Notes under the pieces: model-generated
What the model saw: the letters and a program-made list of their open reading frames with translations, nothing else
What the model was told of the DNA's origin: nothing
The model's database searches: none
Translations under genes and position numbers: made by a program
Shown here: positions 25,501-34,126 of the stretch, one piece after another
Position numbering within the stretch: position 1 is the stretch's first letter
Layout: each line of letters starts with the position of its first letter
NCBI RefSeq assembly: GCF_000972865.1
Contig: NZ_CP011144.1
Coordinates: 3,655,118 to 3,719,117 of the forward strand
From: Pseudoxanthomonas suwonensis
GTDB lineage: Bacteria > Pseudomonadota > Gammaproteobacteria > Xanthomonadales > Xanthomonadaceae
DNA length: 64,000 nucleotides
Direction of reading: 5' to 3'

Positions 25501-28500
25501 ATGAGCACCCCCGCCAGCCAGATCCCCGACGCCAGCCCGGACGCCACCCCGCTGCGGTTCGTCACCGCCGCCAGCCTGTTCGACGGCCACGACGCGGCGA
25601 TCAACATCATGCGCCGCCTGATCCAGGCGCAGGGCGCGGAGGTCATCCACCTCGGCCACAACCGCAGCGTCGAGGACGTGGTCCGCGCCGCGCTGCAGGA
25701 GGATGCCGACGCCATCGCCCTGTCCAGCTACCAGGGTGGCCACGTCGAGTACTTCAAGTACATGGTCGACATGCTGAAGGAGCACGGCGCCGCGCACATC
25801 CGCGTGTTCGGCGGCGGCGGCGGCACGATCACGCCCGAGGAGATCCGCGAACTGGAGGCCTACGGCGTCGAGCGCATCTACCACCCCAACGACGGCATGA
25901 AGATGGGCCTGGTGGAGATGATCGAGGACGTCGTCGCCCGCGCCGCCGCCGCACGCGAGACGAAATGGGGCCAGCCGAAATGGGGTCAGGTTCATTTTTC
26001 TTCCGGCGTCGATCAGTCCCCGGAAATGACATCGGGGAAAAATGAACCTGACCCCATTTCGGCTGACCCCATTGCCGAGATCGCCATCGGCCGCGTGCTC
26101 AGCGCGATCGAGGACGGCGAATACACGGACGCCGAGCTCGGCAAGCTACGCAAGCAGTGGCAGCTGGCCGCCGGCCGCACCCCGGTGATCGGCATCACCG
26201 GCACCGGCGGCGCCGGCAAGTCCTCGGTCACCGACGAACTGCTCAACCGCTTCCTGTCCAGCTTCCCGGCCATGCGCATCGCGGTGGTCTCGGTCGACCC
26301 GACCCGCCGCCGCAGCGGCGGCGCGCTGCTGGGCGACCGCATCCGCATGAACTCCCTGCGCAGCCACCGCGTGTACATGCGCTCGATGGCCACGCGCCGG
26401 CAGAACGTGGCCACCAACGCGGTGCTCAAGGACTGCATCGGCTACCTCAAGTCGCTGGGCTTCGACCTGGTGATCGTGGAGACCGCCGGCATCGGCCAGT
26501 CCGACTCGGAGATCGTCGACCTGGTCGACTTCCCGATGTACGTGATGACCTCCGACTACGGCGCAGCCAGCCAGCTCGAGAAGATCGATATGTTGGATTT
26601 TGCTGAGCTCATAGTGCTCAACAAGTACGACCGCCGCGGCGCCGAGGACGCCCTGCGCGACGTGCGCAAGCAGTGGAAGCGCAACCGCACCGCGTTCAAC
26701 GTCAAGGACGAGGACATCCCGGTCTACCCGACGATCGCCAGCCAGTTCAACGACCCCGGCATCAGCTGGATGTTCGCCAACCTGTGCCGCCTGCTGCGCG
26801 AGAAGGGGAAGAAAAGGGGTCAGACTCCTTTTTCCTCCGAGGTACCCGCGGCCGGCGACGTCAGTGAGGGGAAAAAGGAGTCTGACCCCTTTTCTTCTCC
26901 CCGCTGCGACTTCCGGCCGCGCATCGACACCACGCTGAAGGAGCCGCGCGCCACCGTGCTGATCCCCGGCGCCCGCGTGCGCTACCTGGCCGAGATCGCC
27001 GAGCAGGGCCGCGGCATCAATCGCCGCATCGAGAGCGAGGCGGAGACCGCCAGCCGCGCGCAGTCCTACTGGGAATCGTTGCGCGACCTGGGTGACGAAC
27101 TGCTGCCCAAACCCCTGGACCTGTACGCCCCCGACGCCTTGCTCCCCTCAGTGGCCGGGGGAGAGGGTTCGTCGGCCAACGTATCCCGCAGTACTCCGAA
27201 CCCTCACCCCAACCCCTCTCCCGGAGGGAGAGGGGCTCAAGCGGACCTTACCCTGCTGACCCTGCGCCAGCGCTACAACGACGCCGTCCAGTCGCTGTCC
27301 AGCGAATCCCTGCGCCAGCTGCGCGAATGGCCCGCCCGCCTGAAGTCGATCACCGACGAGTTCACCGAATACCAGGTCCGCAACAAGGCCATCCGCGTCG
27401 AGAACTACCGCGAATCCCTCAGCCACCAGAAGGTGCCGAAGATCGCCGCCCCCACCTACAAATCGTGGGGCGAACTGCTGACCTTCCTCGGCAAGGAAAA
27501 CCTCCCCGGCAGCTACCCCTACACCGGCGGCGTCTACCCCTACCGCCGCACCGGCGAGGACCCGATCCGCATGTTCGCCGGCGAGGGCACGCCCGAGCGC
27601 ACCAACCGCCGCTTCCACTACCTGTCGGCCGGCCAGCCGGCCGCGCGCCTGTCCACCGCGTTCGACTCGGTCACCCTGTACGGCGAGGACCCGGCGCCGC
27701 GCCCGGACATCTACGGCAAGATCGGCAACTCCGGGGTCAACATCCCGACCCTGGACGACATGAAGAAGCTGTACTCCGGCTTCGACCTGTGCGCGCCGAC
27801 CACCAGCGTGTCGATGACCATCAACGGCCCGGCGCCGATCATCCTGGCGATGTTCATGAACACCGCCGTCGACCAGCAGGTGGAGAAGTACCTCAAGGCC
27901 GACGAGGCCCGCTGGGCGCAGGCGCAGCAGCAGATCGACGCGTTCTTCGAGGGCAGGGAGCGCCCGCGCTACCACGGCGACCTGCCGGCCGGCAACGACG
28001 GCCTCGGCCTGGGCCTGCTCGGCATCACCGGCGAGCAACTGCTCGACGCGGAGACCTACGCCAGGATCAAGGCCGAGACCCTGAAGACCGTGCGCGGCAC
28101 CGTGCAGGCCGACATCCTCAAGGAGGACCAGGCCCAGAACACCTGCATCTTCAGCACCGAGTTCGCCCTGCGCATGATGGGCGACATCCAGCAGTACTTC
28201 GTCGACCACCAGGTCCGCAACTTCTATTCGGTGTCGATCTCCGGCTACCACATCGCCGAGGCCGGGGCGAACCCGATCAGCCAGCTCGCCTTCACCCTGT
28301 CCAACGGCTTCACCATCGTCGAGTACTACCTGGCGCGCGGCATGCACATCGACGACTTCGCGCCCAACCTGAGCTTTTTCTTCAGCAACGGCATGGACCC
28401 GGAGTACACCGCCATCGGCCGCGTCGCCCGCCGCATCTGGGCCCGCGCCATGCGCGAGCGCTACGGCGGCAACGAGCGCAGCCAGATGATGAAGTACCAC

Positions 28501-29274
28501 ATCCAGACCAGCGGCCGCTCCCTGCACGCGCAGGAGATCCAGTTCAACGACATCCGCACCACGCTGCAGGCCCTGTACGCGCTGTTCGACAACTGCAACA
28601 GCCTGCACACCAACGCCTACGACGAGGCCATCACCACGCCCACCGAGGAGAGCGTGCGCCGCGCGGTGGCGATCCAGATGATCATCAACAAGGAGCTGGG
28701 GCTGAACTTCTGCGAGAACCCCTGGCAGGGCAGCTTCGCGGTGGAGTACCTGACCGACCTGGTCGAGGAGGCCGTGTACAAGGAGTTCGAGGCGATCAGC
28801 GAGCGCGGCGGTGTGCTCGGCGCCATGGACACCATGTACCAGCGCGGCAAGATCCAGGAAGAGTCGATGTACTACGAGCACAAGAAGCACGACGGTTCGC
28901 TGCCGCTGGTGGGCGTCAACACCTTCCTGCCCAAGGAGCACGCCGGCGAGGTGGTCACCGAGATCGAGCTGATCCGCTCGACCGAGGGCGAGAAGGCGCA
29001 GCAGATCGAGAACGTGCGGGGGTGGCAGGCCAACCGCAACCGCCTGGCCCCGGAAGGTGAGACCGTCACCGGCCACATTGCCGGGGCCGACGAGTCAGGC
29101 AGCGGGCTGGCCGAGGCCGTTCACGACGGCCACGGCCTGGCGTATCTTCAGGACACGGCGCGCAGGCGGGGGAACGTCTTTGCGGCGCTGGTGGAAGCGG
29201 TCAAGACCCACAGCCTGGGGCAGATCAGCCATGCGCTGTATGACGTGGGTGGGGAGTATCGGAGGAATATGTGA
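25501..29274 (+). CDS. icmF: Fused isobutyryl-CoA mutase (B12 domain, G-protein chaperone, mutase) with three in-frame repeat insertions
   Basis: 1257 residues; characterised IcmF proteins are near 1,090. Domain order: cobalamin-binding domain (about 18-150, [13 protein letters not shown]); G-protein chaperone (about 215-430; P-loop [22 protein letters not shown]); mutase barrel (about 590-1257; [39 protein letters not shown]). It interconverts isobutyryl- and n-butyryl-CoA, and some members act on isovaleryl/pivalyl-CoA, using adenosylcobalamin; the GTPase loads the cofactor. Extra residues at about 156-190, 436-466 and 549-579 coincide exactly with DNA palindromes. All three lie in linkers, so the enzyme may still work. 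It sits next to the leucine genes and a TetR regulator. Confidence 0.95.
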   Translation: MSTPASQIPDASPDATPLRFVTAASLFDGHDAAINIMRRLIQAQGAEVIHLGHNRSVEDVVRAALQEDADAIALSSYQGGHVEYFKYMVDMLKEHGAAHIRVFGGGGGTITPEEIRELEAYGVERIYHPNDGMKMGLVEMIEDVVARAAAARETKWGQPKWGQVHFSSGVDQSPEMTSGKNEPDPISADPIAEIAIGRVLSAIEDGEYTDAELGKLRKQWQLAAGRTPVIGITGTGGAGKSSVTDELLNRFLSSFPAMRIAVVSVDPTRRRSGGALLGDRIRMNSLRSHRVYMRSMATRRQNVATNAVLKDCIGYLKSLGFDLVIVETAGIGQSDSEIVDLVDFPMYVMTSDYGAASQLEKIDMLDFAELIVLNKYDRRGAEDALRDVRKQWKRNRTAFNVKDEDIPVYPTIASQFNDPGISWMFANLCRLLREKGKKRGQTPFSSEVPAAGDVSEGKKESDPFSSPRCDFRPRIDTTLKEPRATVLIPGARVRYLAEIAEQGRGINRRIESEAETASRAQSYWESLRDLGDELLPKPLDLYAPDALLPSVAGGEGSSANVSRSTPNPHPNPSPGGRGAQADLTLLTLRQRYNDAVQSLSSESLRQLREWPARLKSITDEFTEYQVRNKAIRVENYRESLSHQKVPKIAAPTYKSWGELLTFLGKENLPGSYPYTGGVYPYRRTGEDPIRMFAGEGTPERTNRRFHYLSAGQPAARLSTAFDSVTLYGEDPAPRPDIYGKIGNSGVNIPTLDDMKKLYSGFDLCAPTTSVSMTINGPAPIILAMFMNTAVDQQVEKYLKADEARWAQAQQQIDAFFEGRERPRYHGDLPAGNDGLGLGLLGITGEQLLDAETYARIKAETLKTVRGTVQADILKEDQAQNTCIFSTEFALRMMGDIQQYFVDHQVRNFYSVSISGYHIAEAGANPISQLAFTLSNGFTIVEYYLARGMHIDDFAPNLSFFFSNGMDPEYTAIGRVARRIWARAMRERYGGNERSQMMKYHIQTSGRSLHAQEIQFNDIRTTLQALYALFDNCNSLHTNAYDEAITTPTEESVRRAVAIQMIINKELGLNFCENPWQGSFAVEYLTDLVEEAVYKEFEAISERGGVLGAMDTMYQRGKIQEESMYYEHKKHDGSLPLVGVNTFLPKEHAGEVVTEIELIRSTEGEKAQQIENVRGWQANRNRLAPEGETVTGHIAGADESGSGLAEAVHDGHGLAYLQDTARRRGNVFAALVEAVKTHSLGQISHALYDVGGEYRRNM
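25967..26070. repeat. Palindromic element inside icmF, insertion 1
   Basis: Arms of 34 bases at 25967-26000 and 26037-26070 match at 33 positions and carry the core ATGGGGTCAGGTTCATTTTT. A small inner stem TTCCGG/CCGGAA is in the centre. It encodes about 35 residues between the B12 domain and the GTPase domain, rich in K, W, Q, S and P. The frame stays open through the whole palindrome. Confidence 0.92.
26808..26897. repeat. Palindromic element inside icmF, insertion 2
   Basis: Perfect 28-base arms at 26808-26835 and 26870-26897 with core AAGGGGTCAGACTCCTTTTT. It is a relative of insertion 1 (shared GGGGTCAG) but not a copy of it. It encodes about 31 residues between the GTPase domain and the following helical linker, without a frameshift or stop. 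Confidence 0.92.
27147..27235. repeat. Palindromic element inside icmF, insertion 3
   Basis: A perfect 10-base stem CCCCTCTCCC/GGGAGAGGGG (27213-27222, 27226-27235) is preceded by an outer arm (gggggagagggttcg at about 27157-27171). The segment 27200-27235 matches 34 of 36 bases with the reverse complement of the intergenic element at 54107-54142. It encodes about 30 residues in the linker before the mutase domain (including [12 protein letters not shown]). Confidence 0.88.
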
Positions 29275-29297
29275 GTCCACAAAGAGTGGAGGGGCCA

Positions 29298-30200
29298 ATG
29301 CCTGATTTGGATGCATCCGTCCCGGAGTTCGCTCAGTGGGTGAATCCAGTTCTGGCTGCATTACGAGAATTGGGTGGTTCAGGCAAGCCGCGCGAAGTAG
29401 TTGAGCTTGTCGCAGATAGCGAAAAGGTTTCGGATGCGGTTCTAGATCGTATAAATACGAACGGTGGATCAAGATTTACTAATCAAGTCCATTGGGCGCG
29501 ATATTTCTTGGCTGAAGATGGGTACATTGATCGATCTCGGAGGGGCGTATGGGCTCTAACGGAAAAAGCCAGCCTCACACCTGTGCTATCACCTAGTCAG
29601 GTGCGCCTATTGGTAACGGAAGTGCAGCGCCGTGACCGTGAGGCAAGGGAGGTGAATGTAACTGGAGAAGTGCTAGCGGGGCCTGCAGAAACCTCTTCAA
29701 TCAGCGGTGAGCTCGAGGCGCTCCCGCCAGATGCTGAGCATGGTGACTATCGAGCCAAGCTGATGTGGGTGTTGCGGGGTCTCAGTCCCTCCGGTTTCGA
29801 GAGGATTTGCCAAAGACTTCTTCGTGAATCTGGCTTCGAACAAGTCTTCGTTACAGGGCGAAGCAACGACGGCGGTATCGATGGGCATGGCCTGCTTTCG
29901 TTGAATGCGTTCGTGAGCTTCCGAGTACTTTTCCAATGCAAGCGCTACTCGGGCTCTGTCACTCCGGCGCAGATTCGTGATTTTAGGGGTGCGATGCAGG
30001 GGCGTGCTGACAAGGGAATCATTTTGACGACAGGTACCTTCACTGCAGAAGCTAAGCGTGAGGCATCTAGAGATGGTGCTCCGCCTATCGAACTCGTTGA
30101 CGGAGACAAACTTGTAGAGTTGTTTGCCAAACTCGAACTTGGGTTGCGCCCAGTCACGACATATGAAGTTCAAGAGGCATTCTTCGACGACTTCCGATAA
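29298..30200 (+). CDS. mrr: Mrr-type restriction endonuclease-like protein
   Basis: 300 residues from the ATG at 29298, with GTGGAGGGG upstream. A GTG at 29271 overlapping the icmF stop is an alternative. The N-terminal part (about 1-100) is the Mrr winged-helix DNA-binding domain (FTNQVHWARYFLAEDGYID...GVWALTEKA). The C-terminal part is the PD-(D/E)xK nuclease fold: GFERICQRLLRESGFE, the acidic residue in NDGGIDGHG and the catalytic QCKRY. Mrr enzymes cut DNA carrying foreign methylation. No partner methylase is near, as expected for a type IV system. Base composition is clearly less GC-rich than the neighbours, which points to recent transfer. Confidence 0.9.
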   Translation: MPDLDASVPEFAQWVNPVLAALRELGGSGKPREVVELVADSEKVSDAVLDRINTNGGSRFTNQVHWARYFLAEDGYIDRSRRGVWALTEKASLTPVLSPSQVRLLVTEVQRRDREAREVNVTGEVLAGPAETSSISGELEALPPDAEHGDYRAKLMWVLRGLSPSGFERICQRLLRESGFEQVFVTGRSNDGGIDGHGLLSLNAFVSFRVLFQCKRYSGSVTPAQIRDFRGAMQGRADKGIILTTGTFTAEAKREASRDGAPPIELVDGDKLVELFAKLELGLRPVTTYEVQEAFFDDFR

Positions 30201-30220
30201 TCAAGCTCACTTTGTTATCA

Positions 30221-30390
30221 GAAACGGGGGTCAGAGTGCACTTTCGTGAAGCAGGTCGATAGGTAACGGGGTCAGGTTCACTTCTTGGGGCTTAACGGGG
30301 TCAAGTTGGCTTGTCGGCTAGCAGGGCAGGTTCACTTGCGGTCCGGACGAAATTTGATGTGATGGAGAAGGTGTCAGGGACAAGTCCCAC
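30221..30390. repeat. Cluster of GGGGTCAG-type repeat arms downstream of mrr
   Basis: Successive partial copies: acgggggtcagagtgcactt (about 30224), aacggggtcaggttcactt (about 30265), aacggggtcaagttggctt (about 30294) and gggcaggttcacttgcgg (about 30323), then gtcagggacaagtccc near 30370. They share the core of the arms inserted in icmF. The 298-base gap holds no gene other than this patchwork. Confidence 0.75.
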
Positions 30391-30498
30391 GCAGGTTTCG
30401 TCATGATGTTTCATGGCAGTTCGTCCTCAAGGAGGACTGCCTGAAGGACGGCTGCGTGTGTGCGCCACGATACTTCCAGCCAAGGAGAAAGTCAGAGG

Positions 30499-30789
30499 AT
30501 GGATCTGCTTCGCAAGATGGTTCTTTCGTTACTTCTCGTTGCTGGCGTCTTCATTGTCTTGGATCCCTTCTCGCGCTATGTCGGGCGCGTCCACGGCGAG
30601 GTGGTTCAGGTCGAAGGGCGCGGTCGATTCTCAGGTCCTTCGATCACCATCCGAGTAAGGCTAGAGAGTGGCGCGATATTTCCAGTGACTGTCGCTCAAG
30701 GGCCCATTAAGGAGGGTGATGTCGTCACGCTGCTAGTGCATGAGAGCTGGATCTTCAAGAGGCGGGATTATGTGGCGAGTATGGAGTAG
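30499..30789 (+). CDS. Small membrane-anchored protein, unknown function
   Basis: 96 residues from the ATG at 30499 (AAGGAG 11 bases upstream). One N-terminal membrane helix (LLRKMVLSLLLVAGVFIVLD) is followed by a beta-rich segment (GEVVQVEGRGRFSGPSITIR, GAIFPVTVA, GDVVTLLVHES) that looks like a small OB/SH3-like barrel outside the cytoplasmic membrane. I do not recognise a family. Base composition is lower in GC than average, like the mrr gene before it, so both may have arrived together. Confidence 0.7.
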   Translation: MDLLRKMVLSLLLVAGVFIVLDPFSRYVGRVHGEVVQVEGRGRFSGPSITIRVRLESGAIFPVTVAQGPIKEGDVVTLLVHESWIFKRRDYVASME

Positions 30790-30818
30790 CCTTCCAAGTC
30801 GCGGCATGGATGTAGGGG

Positions 30819-31784
30819 TTGAGGCAGGTGTTATTGAAGTGCTGCATTAGCGCGCTATTGTTCGCGATGGCGGTCGCGATCGTCGGTTGCGCCAGCGCTC
30901 CGACGTCCATCGCGCTGGATCCGGCCGCCGCACCGGTAGGGCAGAGAACCGTCCATCGCACGCCGCGCAGCGTGGTGCGGGCAACGCCAGCGGTGCGGCC
31001 TGCGGTACCCCGGTTCGAGTACGCCTATGAGCCGCCGCAATCGGCCGACCTGAAGCCGATCTACGCGCAGGTACGCGAGGCGGACCTGTGGCGCCAGCTG
31101 CCGGAGGTGCAGGCGATCGACGGGATGTTCGTGTTGCCGCGGCCCCTGCGCCTGGTGATGGCCGAATGCGGCGGCGCCGGCGCCCTCTACCGGCCGGCCG
31201 GGACCGAAGTGGTGCTGTGCTACGAGACGTTGCGCGCCCTGTACGAGCGCGGCCAGGACCAGCAGCGTACGCTGGGCCTGGGCGAGGGCTATCCGTTGCG
31301 ATACGTGCGCGCCAGCATGCGCTTCATGGTGCTGCACGAGATCGGCCACGCGCTGGTGGACCTGCTGGACCTGCCGGTCACCGGGCGCCAGGAGGATGCG
31401 GTCGACCAGCTGGCCACGATCCTGATGCTGCGCTTCGCCAGCGGCGACGAAACGCCTGAAGAGGTGATCGACAACATGCGCCTGGCGGCCAACTGGCTGC
31501 TGTCCAACAGTACCGGTGCCTACGACCTGCACGCCTACGCCGATGTCCACGCGCTGGGCGAGCAGCGTTACTTCAACCTGCAATGCATGATCTTCGGCAC
31601 GGATCCGGCCGGGTTCGCGGACATGGTGGCCGCCAGGGACCTGACCCCCGAGCGCGCCGCCGGCTGCGAGCGCGAGATGCGCCAGGTGGTCCGCGCCTGG
31701 CTGCGCCTGCTCCTGCCATACCTGGCGCCCGGCCACGAGGTGTACGCGGAAGAGGCGAAGCGCTACCTGGGGTGGGAGGGGTAG
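30819..31784 (+). CDS. Zinc metallopeptidase-like lipoprotein (DUF4344 type)
   Basis: 321 residues if TTG at 30819 is the start; a GTG at 30828 is equally possible. The signal peptide ends in the lipobox AIVGC. After a proline/arginine-rich linker the conserved domain (about 75-320) holds HEIGHALVDLLDLPVTGRQEDAVDQLA, a gluzincin-type HExxH with downstream acidic residues. The domain matches what is called the DUF4344 metallopeptidase family. Substrate unknown; likely a periplasmic or outer-membrane peptidase. There is no good ATG start, which is unusual in the window. Confidence 0.85.
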   Translation: MRQVLLKCCISALLFAMAVAIVGCASAPTSIALDPAAAPVGQRTVHRTPRSVVRATPAVRPAVPRFEYAYEPPQSADLKPIYAQVREADLWRQLPEVQAIDGMFVLPRPLRLVMAECGGAGALYRPAGTEVVLCYETLRALYERGQDQQRTLGLGEGYPLRYVRASMRFMVLHEIGHALVDLLDLPVTGRQEDAVDQLATILMLRFASGDETPEEVIDNMRLAANWLLSNSTGAYDLHAYADVHALGEQRYFNLQCMIFGTDPAGFADMVAARDLTPERAAGCEREMRQVVRAWLRLLLPYLAPGHEVYAEEAKRYLGWEG

Positions 31785-31879
31785 GCCAGCGTTGTTGAAA
31801 AGCCGGGGGCGCGCCTTGCTTTTTCCAGGTCGTTCTCCTGCGAGGCCTAGTTTCCCTGCCGGGCATGGGTACCGCCCTC

Positions 31880-31957
31880 GCAGGTGCGGGCATGACCGTG
31901 ACAGGTGTGTTGGCTCGGCCGAGCGGCCTCGGGTCACCGGCTGAAGCTCCTGCAGGG
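31880..31957. repeat. Decayed copy of the TAGGAGC hairpin repeat
   Basis: gcaggtgcgggcatgaccg and the mirror cggctgaagctcctgcagg bound a segment with tggctcggccgagcggcctcgg. The left arm matches copy 1 at 1151 (gcgggcatgaccg) while the right arm matches copy 3 at 39310 (cggctgaa...gctcct), so it looks like a degenerate member. Confidence 0.5.
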
Positions 31958-31989
31958 AACCCGGCGTAGCCGCCCGCCGGACGCGCTGC

Positions 31990-32439
31990 TCACGATCCGT
32001 GCGACGGCTTCCAGTCGGCCGACGGCTGGGTATTGACCATCCACGGGATCCCGAAGCGATCGACCAGGGAGCCAAACCCCGGCGACCAGAAGGTCTCGGC
32101 GAAGGGCATGACCTGCTTGCCGCCTTCGGACAGCTGCTCGAACCAGCGCCGCGCCTGGTCGATGTCGTCGGTGTGCAGGCTGACGTCGAAGCCGTTCTTG
32201 GGCTTGTCGATGTTCGGCGCCCATTCGGGGGCCATGTCCGCGCCCATCAGCGCCTGGTCGCCGACGTCCATCCAGCAGTGCATCAGCCACTCCTTCTGCT
32301 TCGGGTCACTGACCTCCATGCCCGGCGGGCCGTCACCGTAGGGGAAGGCGCCGGTGATGCGGCCGTCCAGCACCTTGGCGTAGAACTCGAACGCTTCGCG
32401 GCATTGGCCCTGGAAGCTCAGGCTGGTCACGATCTTCAT
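31990..32439 (-). CDS. PhnB-like VOC family protein
   Basis: 149 residues. The VOC fold of the PhnB/demethylubiquinone type is clear: LSFQGQCREAFEFYAKVLDGRI at the start, GDQALMGADMAP, then the second module FDVSLHTDDIDQARRWFEQLSEGG and the end DRFGIPWMVN. Members of this family are often annotated from structure only, without a known reaction. It is a single gene with AGGAGACCGC before ATG. Two similar proteins are at 39367 and 63255. Confidence 0.92.
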   Translation of the reverse strand: MKIVTSLSFQGQCREAFEFYAKVLDGRITGAFPYGDGPPGMEVSDPKQKEWLMHCWMDVGDQALMGADMAPEWAPNIDKPKNGFDVSLHTDDIDQARRWFEQLSEGGKQVMPFAETFWSPGFGSLVDRFGIPWMVNTQPSADWKPSHGS

Positions 32440-32636
32440 GCGGTCTCCTCGGTGGGCCCACGGGGGATGGGCGGGTCATTGGTACGCCTGCCCGCATTAG
32501 CTGACCGCGAACGGGGGATGTCCGGCGGGTTTCACCGGAGCGGCCGCGACCCGGGCCGCAGCGTCGCCGTTGCCTGCCGGCAAGATGGGGCGTGGCGATC
32601 GTTGGCACGCGCATTTGAGCTCTTTGTTTCAGAAAG

Positions 32637-32668
32637 GAACAGGCGGCCCTGCATGGGGCCGCCTGTTC
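32637..32668 (-). terminator. Terminator after the 23-residue membrane peptide gene
   Basis: A perfect 13-base stem (GAACAGGCGGCCC/GGGCCGCCTGTTC) with a six-base loop, 20 bases after the stop of the small gene. On the minus strand it is followed by CTTTCTGAAACAAAG, a weak T tract. Confidence 0.7.
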
Positions 32669-32688
32669 GTGGTGTCACGACGACGGAG

Positions 32689-32760
32689 TCAGGTCAGCAG
32701 GGCGATCAGGATCAGCACGGGAATCGGCAGGCCCAGCAGCCACAGCAAGAGGTATTTCAT
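32689..32760 (-). CDS. 23-residue membrane peptide
   Basis: A complete tiny gene: strong ribosome site AAGGAGACGTCCC before ATG at 32760, 23 codons, TGA at 32689-32691. The product begins MKYLLLWLLGLPIP and ends LILIALLT, one hydrophobic helix with a central PIP kink. Similar short peptides with a GxPIP core are widespread next to stress-related membrane proteins in proteobacteria, from memory of the family. It starts 33 bases after the stop of the 337-residue membrane protein and is followed by a terminator, so the two probably form one unit. Confidence 0.75.
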   Translation of the reverse strand: MKYLLLWLLGLPIPVLILIALLT

Positions 32761-32793
32761 GGGACGTCTCCTTGGTCGGAAAGGATGGCGCGC

Positions 32794-33807
32794 TCAGCGG
32801 TCGCGTTGGCGGCCGCCGAAGGTGGCGAGCAGGCTGGCGGAGAATGCTCCGATCAGCAGGGTGATGAACAGCCAGAGCGCGGCGTAGGCCGATGCCTTGC
32901 GGGCCTCGTCCGCCACTTCGCGTGCCTGGGTTTCCGCCTCGTCGAGGCGGGCGCGCAGGCTGGCCTCCAGTTCGGTGACACGCGCCTGGGCTTCGGCCTG
33001 GCCCAGCCCGGTGCGTTCGGCGATCCGCTGGGCGATGTAGCGGGCGTCGTCCGCGTCGAGCGCGTCGCCGCGCAGGCCATTGGCGAGGATGCGGCCGATT
33101 TCGGGACGCAGGTCGGTGTCGGCGGTTGCCGGTGTGGCCGGACGGGCAGACGCGGACGAGGCGATGCGTGCCTGCAGCGGCCCCGTCGCGGCACCGTTGG
33201 CGGTCGGGTCATCGCTCGGGGCCAGTTGGGCGGCGGCGGCCGGTTGCCGGAACATCGCGTCCACCCAGTACTGGATGTCGTTCTCGGCGTCATCGGACGC
33301 GGCAGCGCCGGCACCGGCGGCCGCGATGCCGCCGGCGGCCGTGGCTGATGCGCCCGCTGCCGAGCCCAGCGCCTTGGCGCCGGTACCGAGGATCGCTCCG
33401 ATCGCGGTGGTCAGCACGGCGGCGGTCAGCAGCGTCGCCACGGCCCACGCCAGGAACCCATGTGCGGTGTCGCGGAAATAGGTCTCGTCCGTGTGGACGG
33501 AAACCCATCGGGTGCGCAGCCGTCCTGCCAGGTAACCACCCAGGCCCGAGGCGGCGATGGAGGTGAGCGTGATCCAGGCGATCGTCGACCAGCCGAAGGC
33601 TTCCCGGCTGACCCCTTCATACGACCAGGGCGACACGGTCGACATGCCAAGCCCCACGCCGAGGATCAGCAGGATCAACGACAGCGCCGCCGCGGCTGCG
33701 GCACCGGCCAGGATGGCCGCCCAGGAAACCGCGCTCTGCTCGGGAGCGGCCAAGGGCGGGGCTGCGATGACGGTGGATGCCGCTGGAGATGCGGATGCTG
33801 GATGCAT
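32794..33807 (-). CDS. Membrane protein of unknown function with central Ala/Gly-rich and coiled-coil region
   Basis: 337 residues. Hydrophobic helices at about 27-55 (WAAILAGAAAAAALSLILLI), 73-95 (IAWITLTSIAASGLGGYLAG), 115-140 and 310-330 (ALWLFITLLIGAFSASLL). Between the third and last lies a soluble part with IQYWVDAMFR and a predicted coiled coil (QAEAQARVTELEASLRARLDE). I recall similar proteins annotated only as PhnA-like or YrzE-type membrane proteins; no function is established. Expressed with the tiny peptide downstream. The start ATG at 33807 has GCGAGGA upstream. Confidence 0.8.
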   Translation of the reverse strand: MHPASASPAASTVIAAPPLAAPEQSAVSWAAILAGAAAAAALSLILLILGVGLGMSTVSPWSYEGVSREAFGWSTIAWITLTSIAASGLGGYLAGRLRTRWVSVHTDETYFRDTAHGFLAWAVATLLTAAVLTTAIGAILGTGAKALGSAAGASATAAGGIAAAGAGAAASDDAENDIQYWVDAMFRQPAAAAQLAPSDDPTANGAATGPLQARIASSASARPATPATADTDLRPEIGRILANGLRGDALDADDARYIAQRIAERTGLGQAEAQARVTELEASLRARLDEAETQAREVADEARKASAYAALWLFITLLIGAFSASLLATFGGRQRDR

Positions 33808-34126
33808 AGCGGTCCTCGCTCGATGGGTGTTTCACGGCATGCTGCGTGCGGCGCCGTGAAGTGGATGCGATCTCTGGCAAGGGAAAAAGTCAGGAGATTG
33901 TGAAGAGTGCACTTTCCGTGATCTGCGCAGACCGTCCGGCAGAAAAGCTTGCCGAGACAACTCCGGGACCTTCCGGAAGGCGAACCGGCCCGGACGCTCC
34001 GGAAGGCCGCCCCGCGTCCGGCGACATGGTGCAAGGCAGCAGGCCTGGAATGGCCGTCCTGCTTGAGCCCGCACGCGGTCGACGGTAGGGTCGCGGGCAG
34101 CATCCGATCGAAAGGAGGAACCCCCC
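33808..34126. other. Gap between divergent genes
   Basis: 319 bases between the membrane-protein start (minus) and the amidohydrolase start (plus), so both promoters should be here. The only clear site is AAAGGAGG, the amidohydrolase ribosome site, at about 34111-34118. No strong -35/-10 pair, repeat or coding frame with family resemblance was seen. A fragment agagtgcactttccg near 33905 recalls the GGGGTCAG repeat arm at 30231. Confidence 0.4.

Noticed and set aside
27148..29076. 642-codon minus-strand frame opposite icmF
   Set aside because: Mirror of the mutase domain codons (valine/leucine/histidine-rich); no ribosome site or motif.
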